Shown: positions 5,726 to 14,551, counted from the stretch's first letter. The stretch is 15,522 nucleotides of DNA from Clostridiaceae bacterium (GCA_012798865.1 JAAZMK010000014.1:1-15522); one strand, 5' to 3'. Notes: generated by a model not told the origin, from the letters alone. Numbers and translations are program-made.

Positions 5726-7471
5726 ATGGCTCAGAAAAAAAAGAATACAAAGAGTTCAAAAGAAAAAAGATCGGAACCCGCACAAGAGGCGAAAGGGAAA
5801 ACTTCCCCCAACAAGACATTGCGCGTAATCCCGCTCGGAGGCATGCGTGAAATCGGAAAAAACATGACCGTTTTCGAATACGGAGACGACATCATTGCCA
5901 TCGACTGCGGCATGGCGTTCCCCGACAACCGTATGCCGGGCATCGATGTCATCATCCCGGATACGACCTACCTGATGGAGAATCGCCACAAATTTCGCGG
6001 CGTCTTAATTACTCACGGTCACGAAGACCATATAGGCGCTCTACCTTGGTTGGTAAGAGAATTTGATGTCCCGATCTATGCAACGCCGATGACGATGAAA
6101 TTGATTGAGATCAAGCTGGAAAATTTCCGTCCGAAAATCACCTCCAATAAATTGCAAGTCGTTCATGCCGGCGATACACTGCGGATCGGTGAATTCGATA
6201 TTGAGTTTGTTCATGTGAACCATTCTATTGCCGATGCCGTGTCGATCGCCTTGACAACACCGGTAGGTACCGTTTTTTACACAGGTGACTTCAAAATCGA
6301 CTATACACCGACGACGGTCGGTCCGATCGACCTGGGTAAAATCGCCGAAATCGGCAATCGAGGTGTCCTTGCCCTCATCTCCGAGAGCACCAATGCGGAA
6401 AAGGACGGTCATTCTCTCTCGGAACGCGATGTGGGGAAAGCCTTTACGGACATCTTTATGCAAGCAAAAGGACGCATCATCGTCGCTACGTTCTCATCGA
6501 ACGTCTTTCGTCTCCAGCAAGTCATTTCCATGGCAGAGCAATACAACAGAAAAGTCATTATCCTCGGTCGCAGCATGCAAAACGTGTTTGATGCCGCGAA
6601 CAGTCTCGACTACCTGACGTATGACAGGTCAACGGTCGTCGATAGCCGAAGCATCGACAGTATTCCGCCCGAAGAACTCGTTATCCTCGCCACGGGGAGT
6701 CAGGGAGAACCGATGTCGGCACTTACAAGGCTCGCATTTTCCGAGCATCAGAGTACCGAGATTATCCCCGGGGACACGGTTATCTTTTCTTCGAGCATGA
6801 TTCCGGGAAACGAAGAGGCGATCTACCGCGTGATCAACGAGCTCTTCATGAAAGGCGCTTATGTCATTTACGAGTCGCTTTCGGAAGTCCATGCTTCCGG
6901 ACACGCGTGTCGCGATGAATTGAGACAGATCATCACGCTGACGCGTCCTCGCTTCTTCATCCCGGCACACGGCGAATACAGGATGCTGTATCTGCATGCC
7001 GAACTCGCCAACGACATGGGCATTCCCGCAGACAACATCGCCATGCTCGCCAACGGCGACATCCTCGAATTCACGAAGAACAGTATGAATTTCGCAGGTT
7101 ACACGGAGGGCGCCGGCATCCTGATCGACGGTTCCGGTATGGGAGACGTCGACGAGTATGTACTGCGAGACCGCTTGAGACTGGCTGAAGACGGCGTTGT
7201 CTCAGTGATGATTGCCATCGACCAAGTGGCAAATCGTCTATATGGCGATCCCGTCATCTTGACAAGAGGCTTCATCTATGAAAGCGAAACAAATCGCATC
7301 GTCGAGCTTTGCCGGGAAACGATCGTCGACATGGCGGATGAGTTTTGGAAGAAGAAAAAGCCGCTCGCCCACTCAATGACCCCAGACTATGTGCGCGACC
7401 GAATCCAAAAAGCTCTGTACGACTACTCGCGCCGACGCCCTGTCATCATGGTTTCACTGATGCCGATCTAA
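5726..7471 (+). CDS. rnj: Ribonuclease J (beta-CASP metallo-beta-lactamase family)
   Basis: RNase J is a cytoplasmic 5'-3' exoribonuclease, also with endonuclease activity, central to mRNA decay and rRNA maturation in Gram-positives. The 581-residue protein has the zinc motif HGHEDH (97-102), further metal-binding positions at H166 (VNHS) and D188 (YTGDFK), and the beta-CASP domain (ATFSSN 254-259, GRSMQN 281-286, ATGSQGEP 322-329). It also has SGHA (391-394) and PAHGEYRM (413-420), and a C-terminal domain from about 465 with GMGDVDEYVLRDR. A Lys-rich N-terminal tail of about 30 residues precedes the catalytic core, as in some clostridial homologues. AGGAGA (5715-5720) lies five bases before the ATG. 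It is the only RNase J in view, so J1 versus J2 cannot be assigned. Its stop overlaps the rel stop on the other strand by four bases, leaving no room for a terminator. Confidence 0.97.
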   Translation: MAQKKKNTKSSKEKRSEPAQEAKGKTSPNKTLRVIPLGGMREIGKNMTVFEYGDDIIAIDCGMAFPDNRMPGIDVIIPDTTYLMENRHKFRGVLITHGHEDHIGALPWLVREFDVPIYATPMTMKLIEIKLENFRPKITSNKLQVVHAGDTLRIGEFDIEFVHVNHSIADAVSIALTTPVGTVFYTGDFKIDYTPTTVGPIDLGKIAEIGNRGVLALISESTNAEKDGHSLSERDVGKAFTDIFMQAKGRIIVATFSSNVFRLQQVISMAEQYNRKVIILGRSMQNVFDAANSLDYLTYDRSTVVDSRSIDSIPPEELVILATGSQGEPMSALTRLAFSEHQSTEIIPGDTVIFSSSMIPGNEEAIYRVINELFMKGAYVIYESLSEVHASGHACRDELRQIITLTRPRFFIPAHGEYRMLYLHAELANDMGIPADNIAMLANGDILEFTKNSMNFAGYTEGAGILIDGSGMGDVDEYVLRDRLRLAEDGVVSVMIAIDQVANRLYGDPVILTRGFIYESETNRIVELCRETIVDMADEFWKKKKPLAHSMTPDYVRDRIQKALYDYSRRRPVIMVSLMPI

Positions 7472-9822
7472 TTGTGACCGCGTGAGACGCTTACGACGCT
7501 ATCGATCGCTTTTACACGTCCGACGAGTCGATCGTACTGCTCCTGGTTCTCGATTTCCACGGTGAGAAGCAGATTGGCGCTGATATCTCGCGCAGAGGAG
7601 ATTTGCGCAGACTGAACGGAAACTTGTTCTTCCGCGATCGCGGATGAAATCTCAGCGAGAAGGTTGGCGCGGTCGCGGGCGATGATACGGAGATTAACGG
7701 GATAGCGACGGTGTTGCGTATCCGCTTCCGTCGTCCACAGCACATCGATAAGGCGTGAAGCGCGTTCAGCATCCTCCGGTGAACGGTCGAACGACTCGAC
7801 AATGCGCCTAATATTCGGACAGTCGATACGATGTACTGCAACGCCCATCCCGCGCGTCACATAACCGATTATTTCATCACCTGGAACGGGATTGCAACAT
7901 TTGGACATTTTGAGGAGCGCATTTTCAAGTCCTTTAACTTTAACAGGGATTTCCGGAGTCGTTTTTTTCTTCTTTTTCTTTGCGACAGGTTTTTGACCGG
8001 TCTTATCGAGGATTAACGCCTCACTGACGAGCATGTTGCTCGGATTGTGAATGACTTGCCCCGTCTTTGAGAGACGATACCCGAGTCGGACGCGTTCTTC
8101 TTCCGGTAACGTCGCAATGTGCGCGTCGCGGAGACGAGGCACGACGCGTCCGGCGGGAAGTCCTCCGTATCCGACGCGTGCAAGTAAATCGTCCAGTGTG
8201 CGAAGAGAGTAACGCTTTAGAATGGGGGCGATATATTCTTTTTTCAGCAAATCCTGTGTATGGAACCCCGTCTTATGAATTTCACGTTCGAGTACTTCAC
8301 GCCCGCGCACGATGTTCTCATCTCTTCGCTCGCGTTTGAACCACGATGAAATCTTGCTCTTGGCTGTTCCGCTCTTGACAATGGTGAGCCAATCGCGCGA
8401 CGGTCCTCTCACCTTATCGGATGTCAATATCTCGACGATATCGCCATTCGCCAAATTATAAGTGAGCGGGACCATACGACCGTTGACTTTGGCGCCATAC
8501 ATGGAGTTTCCGATGTCGCTGTGAATATGATAGGCAAAATCAACCGGCACGGCACCTTGCGGCAAGCCGATCACCTCGCCCATGGGCGTGAAAACAAAGA
8601 CTTCATCAGCCGTCAAACCATCGCGCAAGGCATCCATGTATTCGCCGGCATCGCTCATATCGCTTTGCCATTCAAGCAATTGGCGCAACCACGACAACCG
8701 TATTTCAAATTGGTCCTGCTTTTTATCGCCTGCCCCCTCTTTGTAACGCCAGTGCGCGGCGATACCGTACTCCGCTGTACGATGCATCTCCTCACTTCTG
8801 ATTTGCACTTCAAAAGGAACGCCGCGCCCCCCAATCACGGTCGTGTGGAGCGACTGGTATCCGTTCGTCTTAGGGACGGCAATGTAGTCCTTGAACCTTC
8901 CCGGTATCGGCTTATAAAGTTCATGAACGAGTCCGAGTACGGCATAACAGTCACCGACAGTCGGGACGATGATTCTCGTCGCGAACAGGTCATAAATCTC
9001 GTCAAGCTGTTTGACCTGCTCTTTCATTTTGCGGTAGATGCTGTAAAAATGTTTGGGACGCCCCTCGATGTCGGCGCGAATACCCATTTCAGCGACTTTA
9101 ATCGTCAAGTCTGTCACGATTTCCTGCAAATACGTCTCGCGATCAGAACGTCGTTGCGAAAGCATCCCGACGAGTTCGTAATACGCGTCGGGGTCTAAAT
9201 AACGTAGGCTGAGGTCCTCAAGCTCCCACTTAATTCTATGAATTCCCAAGCGGGCCGCGAGAGGCGCATAAATATCGAGCGTTTCCCGCGCCGATGCGAC
9301 TTGCTTTTCAGGCTCTTTGTATTCCATAGTACGCATGTTGTGGAGTCGATCCGCGAGCTTGATGAGAACGACGCGAATGTCTTTTGCCATCGCAAGAAAC
9401 ATCTTTCGAAAATTCTGCGCCTGTAATTCTTCTCTCGACGAGTATGAAATACGAGACAATTTTGTCACTCCGTCGACGAGTGCCGCGACCTCAGAACCCA
9501 TCTCAGACTCGATTTCCTTGAGCGTCAGATTGGTATCTTCAACCGTGTCGTGGAGCAATGCTGCTGCTAGCGTATGCTCGTCAATCAATCCCAACTCGAG
9601 AAGAACCCTCATCGCCTCGACAGGGTGAACAATGTAAGGCTCCCCTGTCGCCCTGCATTGTTCGGCATGCGCCCGTTTCGCAAGTTCATATGCTTTAATC
9701 AGAAAAGACGCGTCTTGTCGGTGCGCGGATTTTTTCCACAGTTCAACGAGTTGATTCATCTCCTCATCAACCAAACAAGTCAACTCATGCCGTGTTTTCG
9801 TATTAACCGATTCCTGCGTCAC
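7468..9822 (-). CDS. rel: Bifunctional (p)ppGpp synthetase/hydrolase Rel
   Basis: Rel makes (p)ppGpp from ATP and GDP/GTP on starved ribosomes and hydrolyses it otherwise, controlling the stringent response. The 784-residue protein is full length. The HD hydrolase domain has H66, HD 91-92 and ADRLHNM (157-163). The synthetase domain has the GRPKHFYSIYRK G-loop (254-265), D278, RFKD (309-312, the RXKD form of bifunctional enzymes), YQSLHT (322-327) and E338 in FEVQIR. TGS starts at about 407, a zinc-finger-like domain has KCCNPVPGD (641-649), and a C-terminal ACT domain spans about 708-784. Both activities look intact. A run of six lysines (615-620) precedes the zinc-finger-like domain. The start is GTG at 9822, overlapping the recJ stop as GTGA, with AAGGAG (9833-9838) ten bases upstream. 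A longer open frame back to 9927 lies inside recJ and is discarded. The gene ends against the RNase J gene. Confidence 0.96.
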   Translation of the reverse strand: MTQESVNTKTRHELTCLVDEEMNQLVELWKKSAHRQDASFLIKAYELAKRAHAEQCRATGEPYIVHPVEAMRVLLELGLIDEHTLAAALLHDTVEDTNLTLKEIESEMGSEVAALVDGVTKLSRISYSSREELQAQNFRKMFLAMAKDIRVVLIKLADRLHNMRTMEYKEPEKQVASARETLDIYAPLAARLGIHRIKWELEDLSLRYLDPDAYYELVGMLSQRRSDRETYLQEIVTDLTIKVAEMGIRADIEGRPKHFYSIYRKMKEQVKQLDEIYDLFATRIIVPTVGDCYAVLGLVHELYKPIPGRFKDYIAVPKTNGYQSLHTTVIGGRGVPFEVQIRSEEMHRTAEYGIAAHWRYKEGAGDKKQDQFEIRLSWLRQLLEWQSDMSDAGEYMDALRDGLTADEVFVFTPMGEVIGLPQGAVPVDFAYHIHSDIGNSMYGAKVNGRMVPLTYNLANGDIVEILTSDKVRGPSRDWLTIVKSGTAKSKISSWFKRERRDENIVRGREVLEREIHKTGFHTQDLLKKEYIAPILKRYSLRTLDDLLARVGYGGLPAGRVVPRLRDAHIATLPEEERVRLGYRLSKTGQVIHNPSNMLVSEALILDKTGQKPVAKKKKKKTTPEIPVKVKGLENALLKMSKCCNPVPGDEIIGYVTRGMGVAVHRIDCPNIRRIVESFDRSPEDAERASRLIDVLWTTEADTQHRRYPVNLRIIARDRANLLAEISSAIAEEQVSVQSAQISSARDISANLLLTVEIENQEQYDRLVGRVKAIDSVVSVSRGHN

Positions 9823-11963
9823 GTTACCAGCACTCCTTGCGCGTCGAGCTTGACCCAAAGCGGCGTCTCCGTCAATGTCAATTTCTCCTCGCCGATGTCC
9901 AAAAGGCGGAAAATAAAGCCTCCACACTCATCCGCAACAAGTTCACCGAGACCAGCCTCCGCAAAGACAGCGAGAACAAACAGTACAGCGAGCGCGCCTG
10001 CGTCTACATTATAGCGATGAGTGAGTAGCCATGCCAATCGCGAGGGTAAAAAAGCGATCGTAACGCGCTCACTGCCCGCAATAGAAGACAAGAGTTGCCA
10101 CAGTGCGACAAAGACATCTCGCTCGATCAATGTCAAGCCGTGTCGGTTGAGCGTCTCCGTCAGGTGCGGATCGGGTAATTGACGAAGAAACTCGGGGAAA
10201 GCGTGTTGCAGACGATTATCCATTTCGAAACCGTGCGAAGGTCGTAAATCCGTGCATCGCAGCTGAATGGAACGACGATCACGCCAGAAATTGAATTCCG
10301 GCGTCCCCATCAAATCGATCTCGTCACCGACCGAGTAAAAAGGTTCATCATCGCCTCTGTTAAACAGGATCGTATCGAAAGCGCTCTTCAAGTCATCCTG
10401 CGACCGTACTTTCAAACGCAGATGTCTCCCGTCGCCGACGCGGGTAATAGCCTCAATCTTCATGGACGGAATAATGAAGAGAGGTTGTTCAAATCCGTAT
10501 CCTGTCGGTTCAAGCGCGTCAAAACTCTCGACAAGTTTCGCATCGATTACGTGCCCATCAAGCGTGGTATCGGCAAGTATGGGCACGTGACGTTCTTTCA
10601 TCGGAATCGACTCGATGTAACGAACCATTGCTTCGCGAAAACGATCGAAATTCTCTGCCTTCAACGAAAGTCCCGCAGCTCCTTCATGACCTCCGAATGT
10701 CTCAAGAAAAGTCCCCGCATATGTGATGCCCTCGATCAAATTAATGCGACCGAATGTGCGGGCGGAGCCGGTCAACATCCCGTCCTCTTCTGAGAGCGTA
10801 ATGGCGGGTACGCGCAACCGCTCCGCCAAGCGCGCACTGACGATACCGAGTACACCGCCGTGCCAACCTTTCCCTCTCGCGATGGCGATCGACAGTGGCT
10901 TGTCGCCCTGTCTTTTCATGACATCGTGAAAAGCATCATGGAAAACTTCGTGCTCGACCTGCCTACGTGCATTATTCAGTTCGTGCAGTTCAAGGGCGAG
11001 AAAAACGACGCGCTCAGGATCATCCTCGAGCAGCAAATCCAGCGCAAGGCGCACATCGCCCACGCGACCCGCGGCATTGAGTCTCGGTCCGATGGAAAAA
11101 GCGAAATCGCGAGACATGAGCGTTCCGCCTTTTCTACTGCTGCTTGAGTATTTATACAAGGCTTTCAACCCTTCCGGCGCGTGATCGTCAAATGCTTCCA
11201 AACCGGCACGTACAATCGCGCGATTGACTCCGATAAGAGGCACGACATCGGCAACTGTTCCGACGGAGGCGATCACCGTCAACATAGGGCGAATCGCAGA
11301 AATCTCACCCAAAAATCGATCCAAGGCGAGAGTCATTAGATAGACGACGCCTGCGCCACTCAGCTCTTTGAAGGGATAAGATTCGTCGGGTATGGAAGGA
11401 TTGAGGATAGGCACATCGCCGCGTGCGAATTGTTCGTCCGGGAGATGATGATCCGTCACGATGACTTTAATGCCGTGTTGACACAAGAACTCGACCGCGT
11501 CCGGTGATGACGTTCCCGTGTCCACCGTAATGACAAGATGGGGGTTGTGCAGAACGATCTCCTCTGCCAATGCGACGGACAGACCGAAGCCGTCATCGAA
11601 ACGGTCGGGAATAAGAATCTCCGCTTCATACTCTCTCGATTTGAACCAGCGTGCGAGCAAAGCAGAAGAGGTCAGTCCGTCCGCATCATAGTCACCGAAT
11701 ATCAGAATACGCGGCGACTCCATTCTAAGTACTCCATCGACGATGGCACAAGCTTTTTCCATATCGAGAAACAGAAAGGGATCAGGAATGTCTTCGAGCG
11801 AGACATGAAGAAACGCATCGCATTCGATCGGTGTATCGAGTCCGCGTGCCTTTAATACGCTCGACAGCACGTCATACCGTTCCTCTCGTGGGGCATCGTA
11901 CGCAACCGCCCAGTCGGCAGGTGATAACCATTCAAGTATATGATGTCTCGCCGCATCACGCAT
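9819..11963 (-). CDS. recJ: Single-stranded-DNA-specific 5'-3' exonuclease RecJ
   Basis: RecJ degrades single-stranded DNA 5'-3' in recombination, mismatch repair and base-excision repair. The 714-residue protein carries the DHH phosphoesterase motifs: FGDYDADG (89-96), TVDTG (146-150), VTDHH (169-173) and GTVADVVPL (235-243). It then has the DHHA1 domain with GWHGGVLGIVSARLAERL (366-383) and GGHEGAAG (424-431), an OB-fold-like region and a C-terminal extension of the kind seen in Bacillota RecJ. The start is ATG 11963, eight bases after GGGAG (11972-11976); a GTG seven codons upstream has no ribosome binding site. It lies after the rpsU terminator, so it needs its own promoter or read-through. 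I see only weak -10-like sequence (TTATAC, minus strand, about 11985-11990). It overlaps rel by four bases, so the two are co-translated. Confidence 0.95.
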   Translation of the reverse strand: MRDAARHHILEWLSPADWAVAYDAPREERYDVLSSVLKARGLDTPIECDAFLHVSLEDIPDPFLFLDMEKACAIVDGVLRMESPRILIFGDYDADGLTSSALLARWFKSREYEAEILIPDRFDDGFGLSVALAEEIVLHNPHLVITVDTGTSSPDAVEFLCQHGIKVIVTDHHLPDEQFARGDVPILNPSIPDESYPFKELSGAGVVYLMTLALDRFLGEISAIRPMLTVIASVGTVADVVPLIGVNRAIVRAGLEAFDDHAPEGLKALYKYSSSSRKGGTLMSRDFAFSIGPRLNAAGRVGDVRLALDLLLEDDPERVVFLALELHELNNARRQVEHEVFHDAFHDVMKRQGDKPLSIAIARGKGWHGGVLGIVSARLAERLRVPAITLSEEDGMLTGSARTFGRINLIEGITYAGTFLETFGGHEGAAGLSLKAENFDRFREAMVRYIESIPMKERHVPILADTTLDGHVIDAKLVESFDALEPTGYGFEQPLFIIPSMKIEAITRVGDGRHLRLKVRSQDDLKSAFDTILFNRGDDEPFYSVGDEIDLMGTPEFNFWRDRRSIQLRCTDLRPSHGFEMDNRLQHAFPEFLRQLPDPHLTETLNRHGLTLIERDVFVALWQLLSSIAGSERVTIAFLPSRLAWLLTHRYNVDAGALAVLFVLAVFAEAGLGELVADECGGFIFRLLDIGEEKLTLTETPLWVKLDAQGVLVT
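9833..9838 (-). promoter_or_regulatory. Ribosome binding site for rel inside the end of recJ
   Basis: AAGGAG on the minus strand lies within the last recJ codons, ten bases before the GTG of rel. With the GTGA overlap it argues for coupled translation and sets the rel start. Confidence 0.6.
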
Positions 11964-12040
11964 GCCAGTCTCTCCCTCTATCACGTATAATCATTGACTA
12001 CTCTCAGTCGGGAATGATAGTGATAAAAATTCCTTCATCT

Positions 12041-12069
12041 AAAAAAGGTTCGTTGCTCACAACGAACCT
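12041..12069 (-). terminator. Intrinsic terminator of rpsU
   Basis: On the minus strand, AGGTTCGTTG (12069-12060) and CAACGAACCT (12055-12046) form a perfect ten-base stem around a TGAG tetraloop, followed by five more Us. It lies about 24 bases after the rpsU stop and 78 bases before the recJ start. Confidence 0.95.
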
Positions 12070-12092
12070 CTTTCAGTGTCGTTCTTGAATTA

Positions 12093-12266
12093 TTAGCGTT
12101 TGCGCTTTCTGGCGGCTTCAGCTTTTTTCTTGCGTCGAACACTCGGTTTTTCGTAATGCTCACGCTTGCGTACTTCAGCGAGCACGCCTGAACGCGCGGT
12201 GGAACGCTTAAAACGTCTCAGCGCACTGTCCAGGGATTCATTCTCTTTTACGCGAATCTCCGTCAA
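12093..12266 (-). CDS. rpsU: 30S ribosomal protein S21
   Basis: S21 is a small basic protein of the 30S platform near the anti-Shine-Dalgarno end of 16S rRNA. The 57-residue product begins (M)TEIRVKENESLDSALRRF, continues with GVLAEVRKREHYEKPS, and ends in an RRKKKAEAARKRKR tail, all textbook for S21. The start is TTG at 12266: GGAGG (12274-12278) lies seven bases upstream and the family N-terminus matches. The open frame reaches six codons further to a GTG that would overlap the ribosome binding site. The gene has its own promoter and a strong terminator. It is followed by recJ and rel, and is divergent from the DUF2207-like gene. Confidence 0.97.
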   Translation of the reverse strand: MTEIRVKENESLDSALRRFKRSTARSGVLAEVRKREHYEKPSVRRKKKAEAARKRKR

Positions 12267-12273
12267 TCTAATC

Positions 12274-12278
12274 CCTCC
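12274..12278 (-). promoter_or_regulatory. Ribosome binding site fixing the TTG start of rpsU
   Basis: GGAGG within a longer G-rich run on the minus strand, seven bases before TTG 12266. Confidence 0.75.
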
Positions 12279-12326
12279 CCTCACAGTGTTCTCTGAGCAA
12301 CCCGGTAGGATTCACAGTCGTCAAGT

Positions 12327-12356
12327 AGTATACAACGAAAATCGGCAAGCCGTCAA
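12327..12356 (-). promoter_or_regulatory. Promoter of rpsU
   Basis: On the minus strand, TTGACG (12356-12351) and TATACT (12332-12327) are separated by 18 bases: five of six matches to the consensus in each box. Transcription would start near 12320, giving a leader of about 54 bases. Confidence 0.75.
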
Positions 12357-12395
12357 ACGGAAAGGTGTTGAACCGGACTTCTCCATGCGGAAAAA

Positions 12396-12404
12396 TGCTA
12401 TATT
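12396..12404 (+). promoter_or_regulatory. Possible extended -10 promoter for the DUF2207-like gene
   Basis: TGCTATATT on the plus strand fits an extended -10 (TGnTATATT). No -35 is seen at normal spacing; TTGAAC (12368-12373) is 25 bases away. It lies about 93 bases before the preferred ATG. Offered only as the best candidate in the 230-base gap between rpsU and this gene. Confidence 0.25.
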
Positions 12405-12496
12405 CCTTTATCGGAAGAACTCATCGGAGACTTGCATATATTGATGGTAGAATATGGATACGCGTTGCTATTTCTATCGGAGGTGCCATCTCTTTC

Positions 12497-14371
12497 ATGC
12501 GGTCATACTATCGTAGAATCTTTCCTAAATTTTCTTCGGCAAAATCCGCACGATGCGACGAGCGGAAATGCAAAAAGCCTGTTCGTCTCTCGGCACTGTT
12601 GCTCCTCCTTGTGCTGACAACTGTTTTCTTCTCTTTGCCTTGTTCGGCAGTCCACGCCTCCGGGAAAAAACCTGCAACCTACGTTAAAAACGCGACGGCG
12701 CATCTCAAAATCAACAGTGACGGGACGATCAACGTGACGGAGCAGATTCGCTTCCATTCCGATCGAACGCTAACATCGCTTTCACTCGTCCTCTTGTCTC
12801 CGCTCAAGGGGGAATCAATCCTGCAGTCTTTAGAAATTGCTCAAGTTATTCACGGCGAGGAAGAAAAATATATCCAAGTCCCCGAGGGCGACGAACGCCG
12901 ACCACAGCCGTTTTCCTACAGGATAGAGCGCTTGAAGGACCGCCTTCGCATCAGGCTTAGCATGACTGCTTTCACAGGCGAGTACGTTTTTAGACTCAAT
13001 TACGATTGGACGCGCGGAGTCGTCGAAAAGGATAATCACGCGTTTATTTGGGGACCGCTTTGTGCCGCTCCGAGCGGCATGAGAGTGGAGACATTGCTCT
13101 GGGATATCACATTCCCCGATGATTGCCCTGTCGACCTCACAGAGATCGTGCCGATCGGCTACCACACAATGACCGAGAACAGAACAGGTCACAACACGGT
13201 CTCGTTCATCGACAATCAGCCTTTTCTCAAGACGGATGACATGGGAATTGTGATCAGCGCACCCAAGCGCTATTTTTCGCTGATTCTCCCCACGGCAGAT
13301 ACGGTCTCACTGAAGGAATCATTTGCTAAAGCCCGTGCACTCTCGGCGCGACTCACATTCATCGAATCGCTTAGAGATTCGGTCAAGCGTATCATCATGA
13401 TCCTTACCGTCACCGGACTACTTGTCTACCTCATTTTTCAGGGATCACAACTGCTCTGGAATCCACGAAGAAAATCCGACTTTGCCGTTTGGCCTGTGTC
13501 TGCACGACCTGCACAAGTCGCTTTGTTGGCGAGCACAAATCCGCGTGAACCCGACATTTTGCTCGCAACGGTTCTAAGCCTTGTCGCGCGGCGTGAGATT
13601 TCGTGGACTGATGAAGTCTTTATCTGGAACAATCCAAATCGCAACGACTTCTCTCAATTTACGACTTATGAGACACTTCTTTTGCAATGGCTCTTTGGGG
13701 CAAAACCCGAATACGATCACGTATTATCTCCGGGACGTCTGCGCATCGTCGCGCGTCAGGATGATTTCCGTCAGCTGGCACAGCGATTCAAAAAACACGT
13801 CGAAACTGATTTTGAAAATAGCAGACTCGTTGAACCTCGCCTGACAAAAGCGTTCCGACATTCCTATTTCCTTCTCGCTTTTCTTTTTCTCATTCCCACG
13901 GTCGGATTCTTCCTTTACACGAAGTCCGCTCTTTCTTTCATCTCACTTATCGTCTCCATACTTTTCGTCCTTGGCGGCTTTACGTTCCGTTTTTTGACGT
14001 ATATGGGGGCTCGACGCGCACATGATACACGATGTTTTAAACGGGCATTGAAAACACCCGAGCTCCTCGTCCACTCTGCCGCAGAACACTTCACGGATGT
14101 CGAAATGATGATCGGGACGCTCCCTGTCGCCGTCGCGCTCAACAGAGCGTCCGTATATTTGGAAAGCATAAAGGATTTGGATTCTCCCTTATTTGAACGG
14201 GCTGCGTACGCGCTTCTTCACGTCTTTCGCGGTCTACCCGTTCCTGCGGATCTCGACGCTGAAAGCAATGCGCGCGAGCCTTACGAACTGACTTTGCTAA
14301 AGCGCGCGCTCAGTGAGATGGAGCGAGGTATCGCATCTTGGCGTGAGCTGTTCCGATCCTGTTTCCTGTAA
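12497..14371 (+). CDS. DUF2207-like exported membrane protein of unknown function
   Basis: The architecture matches the DUF2207 family of predicted membrane proteins, though divergently and without an assigned function. The 624-residue product has a basic N-terminus (1-30), a hydrophobic signal segment (31-50) with a possible cleavage site after AVHA (51-54), and an extracytoplasmic domain (about 57-295, opening with YVKNATAHLKINSDGTINVTEQ). Membrane helix (298-320) follows, then a cytoplasmic region. That region has the ARPAQVALL...REPDILLATVLSLVARREI segment (336-368), typical of the family, and YETLLLQWLF (391-400). Two more helices (456-474, 478-500) and a soluble tail follow. The start is ATG 12497, with GGAGG (12479-12483) 13 bases upstream, rather far. 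The open frame extends 44 codons back to a GTG with no ribosome binding site. Both flanking genes lie on the opposite strand, so it is monocistronic here. Confidence 0.72.
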   Translation: MRSYYRRIFPKFSSAKSARCDERKCKKPVRLSALLLLLVLTTVFFSLPCSAVHASGKKPATYVKNATAHLKINSDGTINVTEQIRFHSDRTLTSLSLVLLSPLKGESILQSLEIAQVIHGEEEKYIQVPEGDERRPQPFSYRIERLKDRLRIRLSMTAFTGEYVFRLNYDWTRGVVEKDNHAFIWGPLCAAPSGMRVETLLWDITFPDDCPVDLTEIVPIGYHTMTENRTGHNTVSFIDNQPFLKTDDMGIVISAPKRYFSLILPTADTVSLKESFAKARALSARLTFIESLRDSVKRIIMILTVTGLLVYLIFQGSQLLWNPRRKSDFAVWPVSARPAQVALLASTNPREPDILLATVLSLVARREISWTDEVFIWNNPNRNDFSQFTTYETLLLQWLFGAKPEYDHVLSPGRLRIVARQDDFRQLAQRFKKHVETDFENSRLVEPRLTKAFRHSYFLLAFLFLIPTVGFFLYTKSALSFISLIVSILFVLGGFTFRFLTYMGARRAHDTRCFKRALKTPELLVHSAAEHFTDVEMMIGTLPVAVALNRASVYLESIKDLDSPLFERAAYALLHVFRGLPVPADLDAESNAREPYELTLLKRALSEMERGIASWRELFRSCFL

Positions 14372-14551
14372 CGAATCTTCTATTTTGCATATATTTTATG
14401 TTTTTGCAATAACTGTTTACCAAGCAAAATTTACCTTTTAAAGAACGATAATTTCCACATTTATATCGCTACAACCTCCACATCGTAAAGGCGAACTGTG
14501 TAGAAATTCTGCGCTAAGGATATTGAACTCTACTCGGAAGCAAGCGTGCAG
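14372..14551. other. AT-rich convergent intergenic region
   Basis: About 180 bases between the 3' ends of the DUF2207-like gene (+) and the ispF-like gene (-), visibly richer in A and T than its surroundings. It holds only weak inverted repeats, such as TTTTGC/GCAAAA around 14402-14431 and CGATA/TATCG around 14447-14469. No stem is strong enough to call an intrinsic terminator, and no coding frame or RNA gene is seen. Confidence 0.5.

Noticed and set aside
8521..9198. Open frame of 225 codons on the plus strand inside rel.
   Set aside because: It lies opposite the Rel synthetase domain, and its sequence shows no domain or initiation signal. It is a shadow of codon bias.
9823..9927. A 35-codon N-terminal extension of rel.
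   Set aside because: It overlaps the 3' end of recJ in another frame and has no family similarity. The GTG at 9822 has a ribosome binding site and forms the GTGA overlap.
12365..12496. A 44-codon extension of the DUF2207-like protein from GTG 12365.
   Set aside because: It lacks a ribosome binding site and would place about 75 residues before the signal segment. ATG 12497 has GGAGG upstream, though at long spacing.
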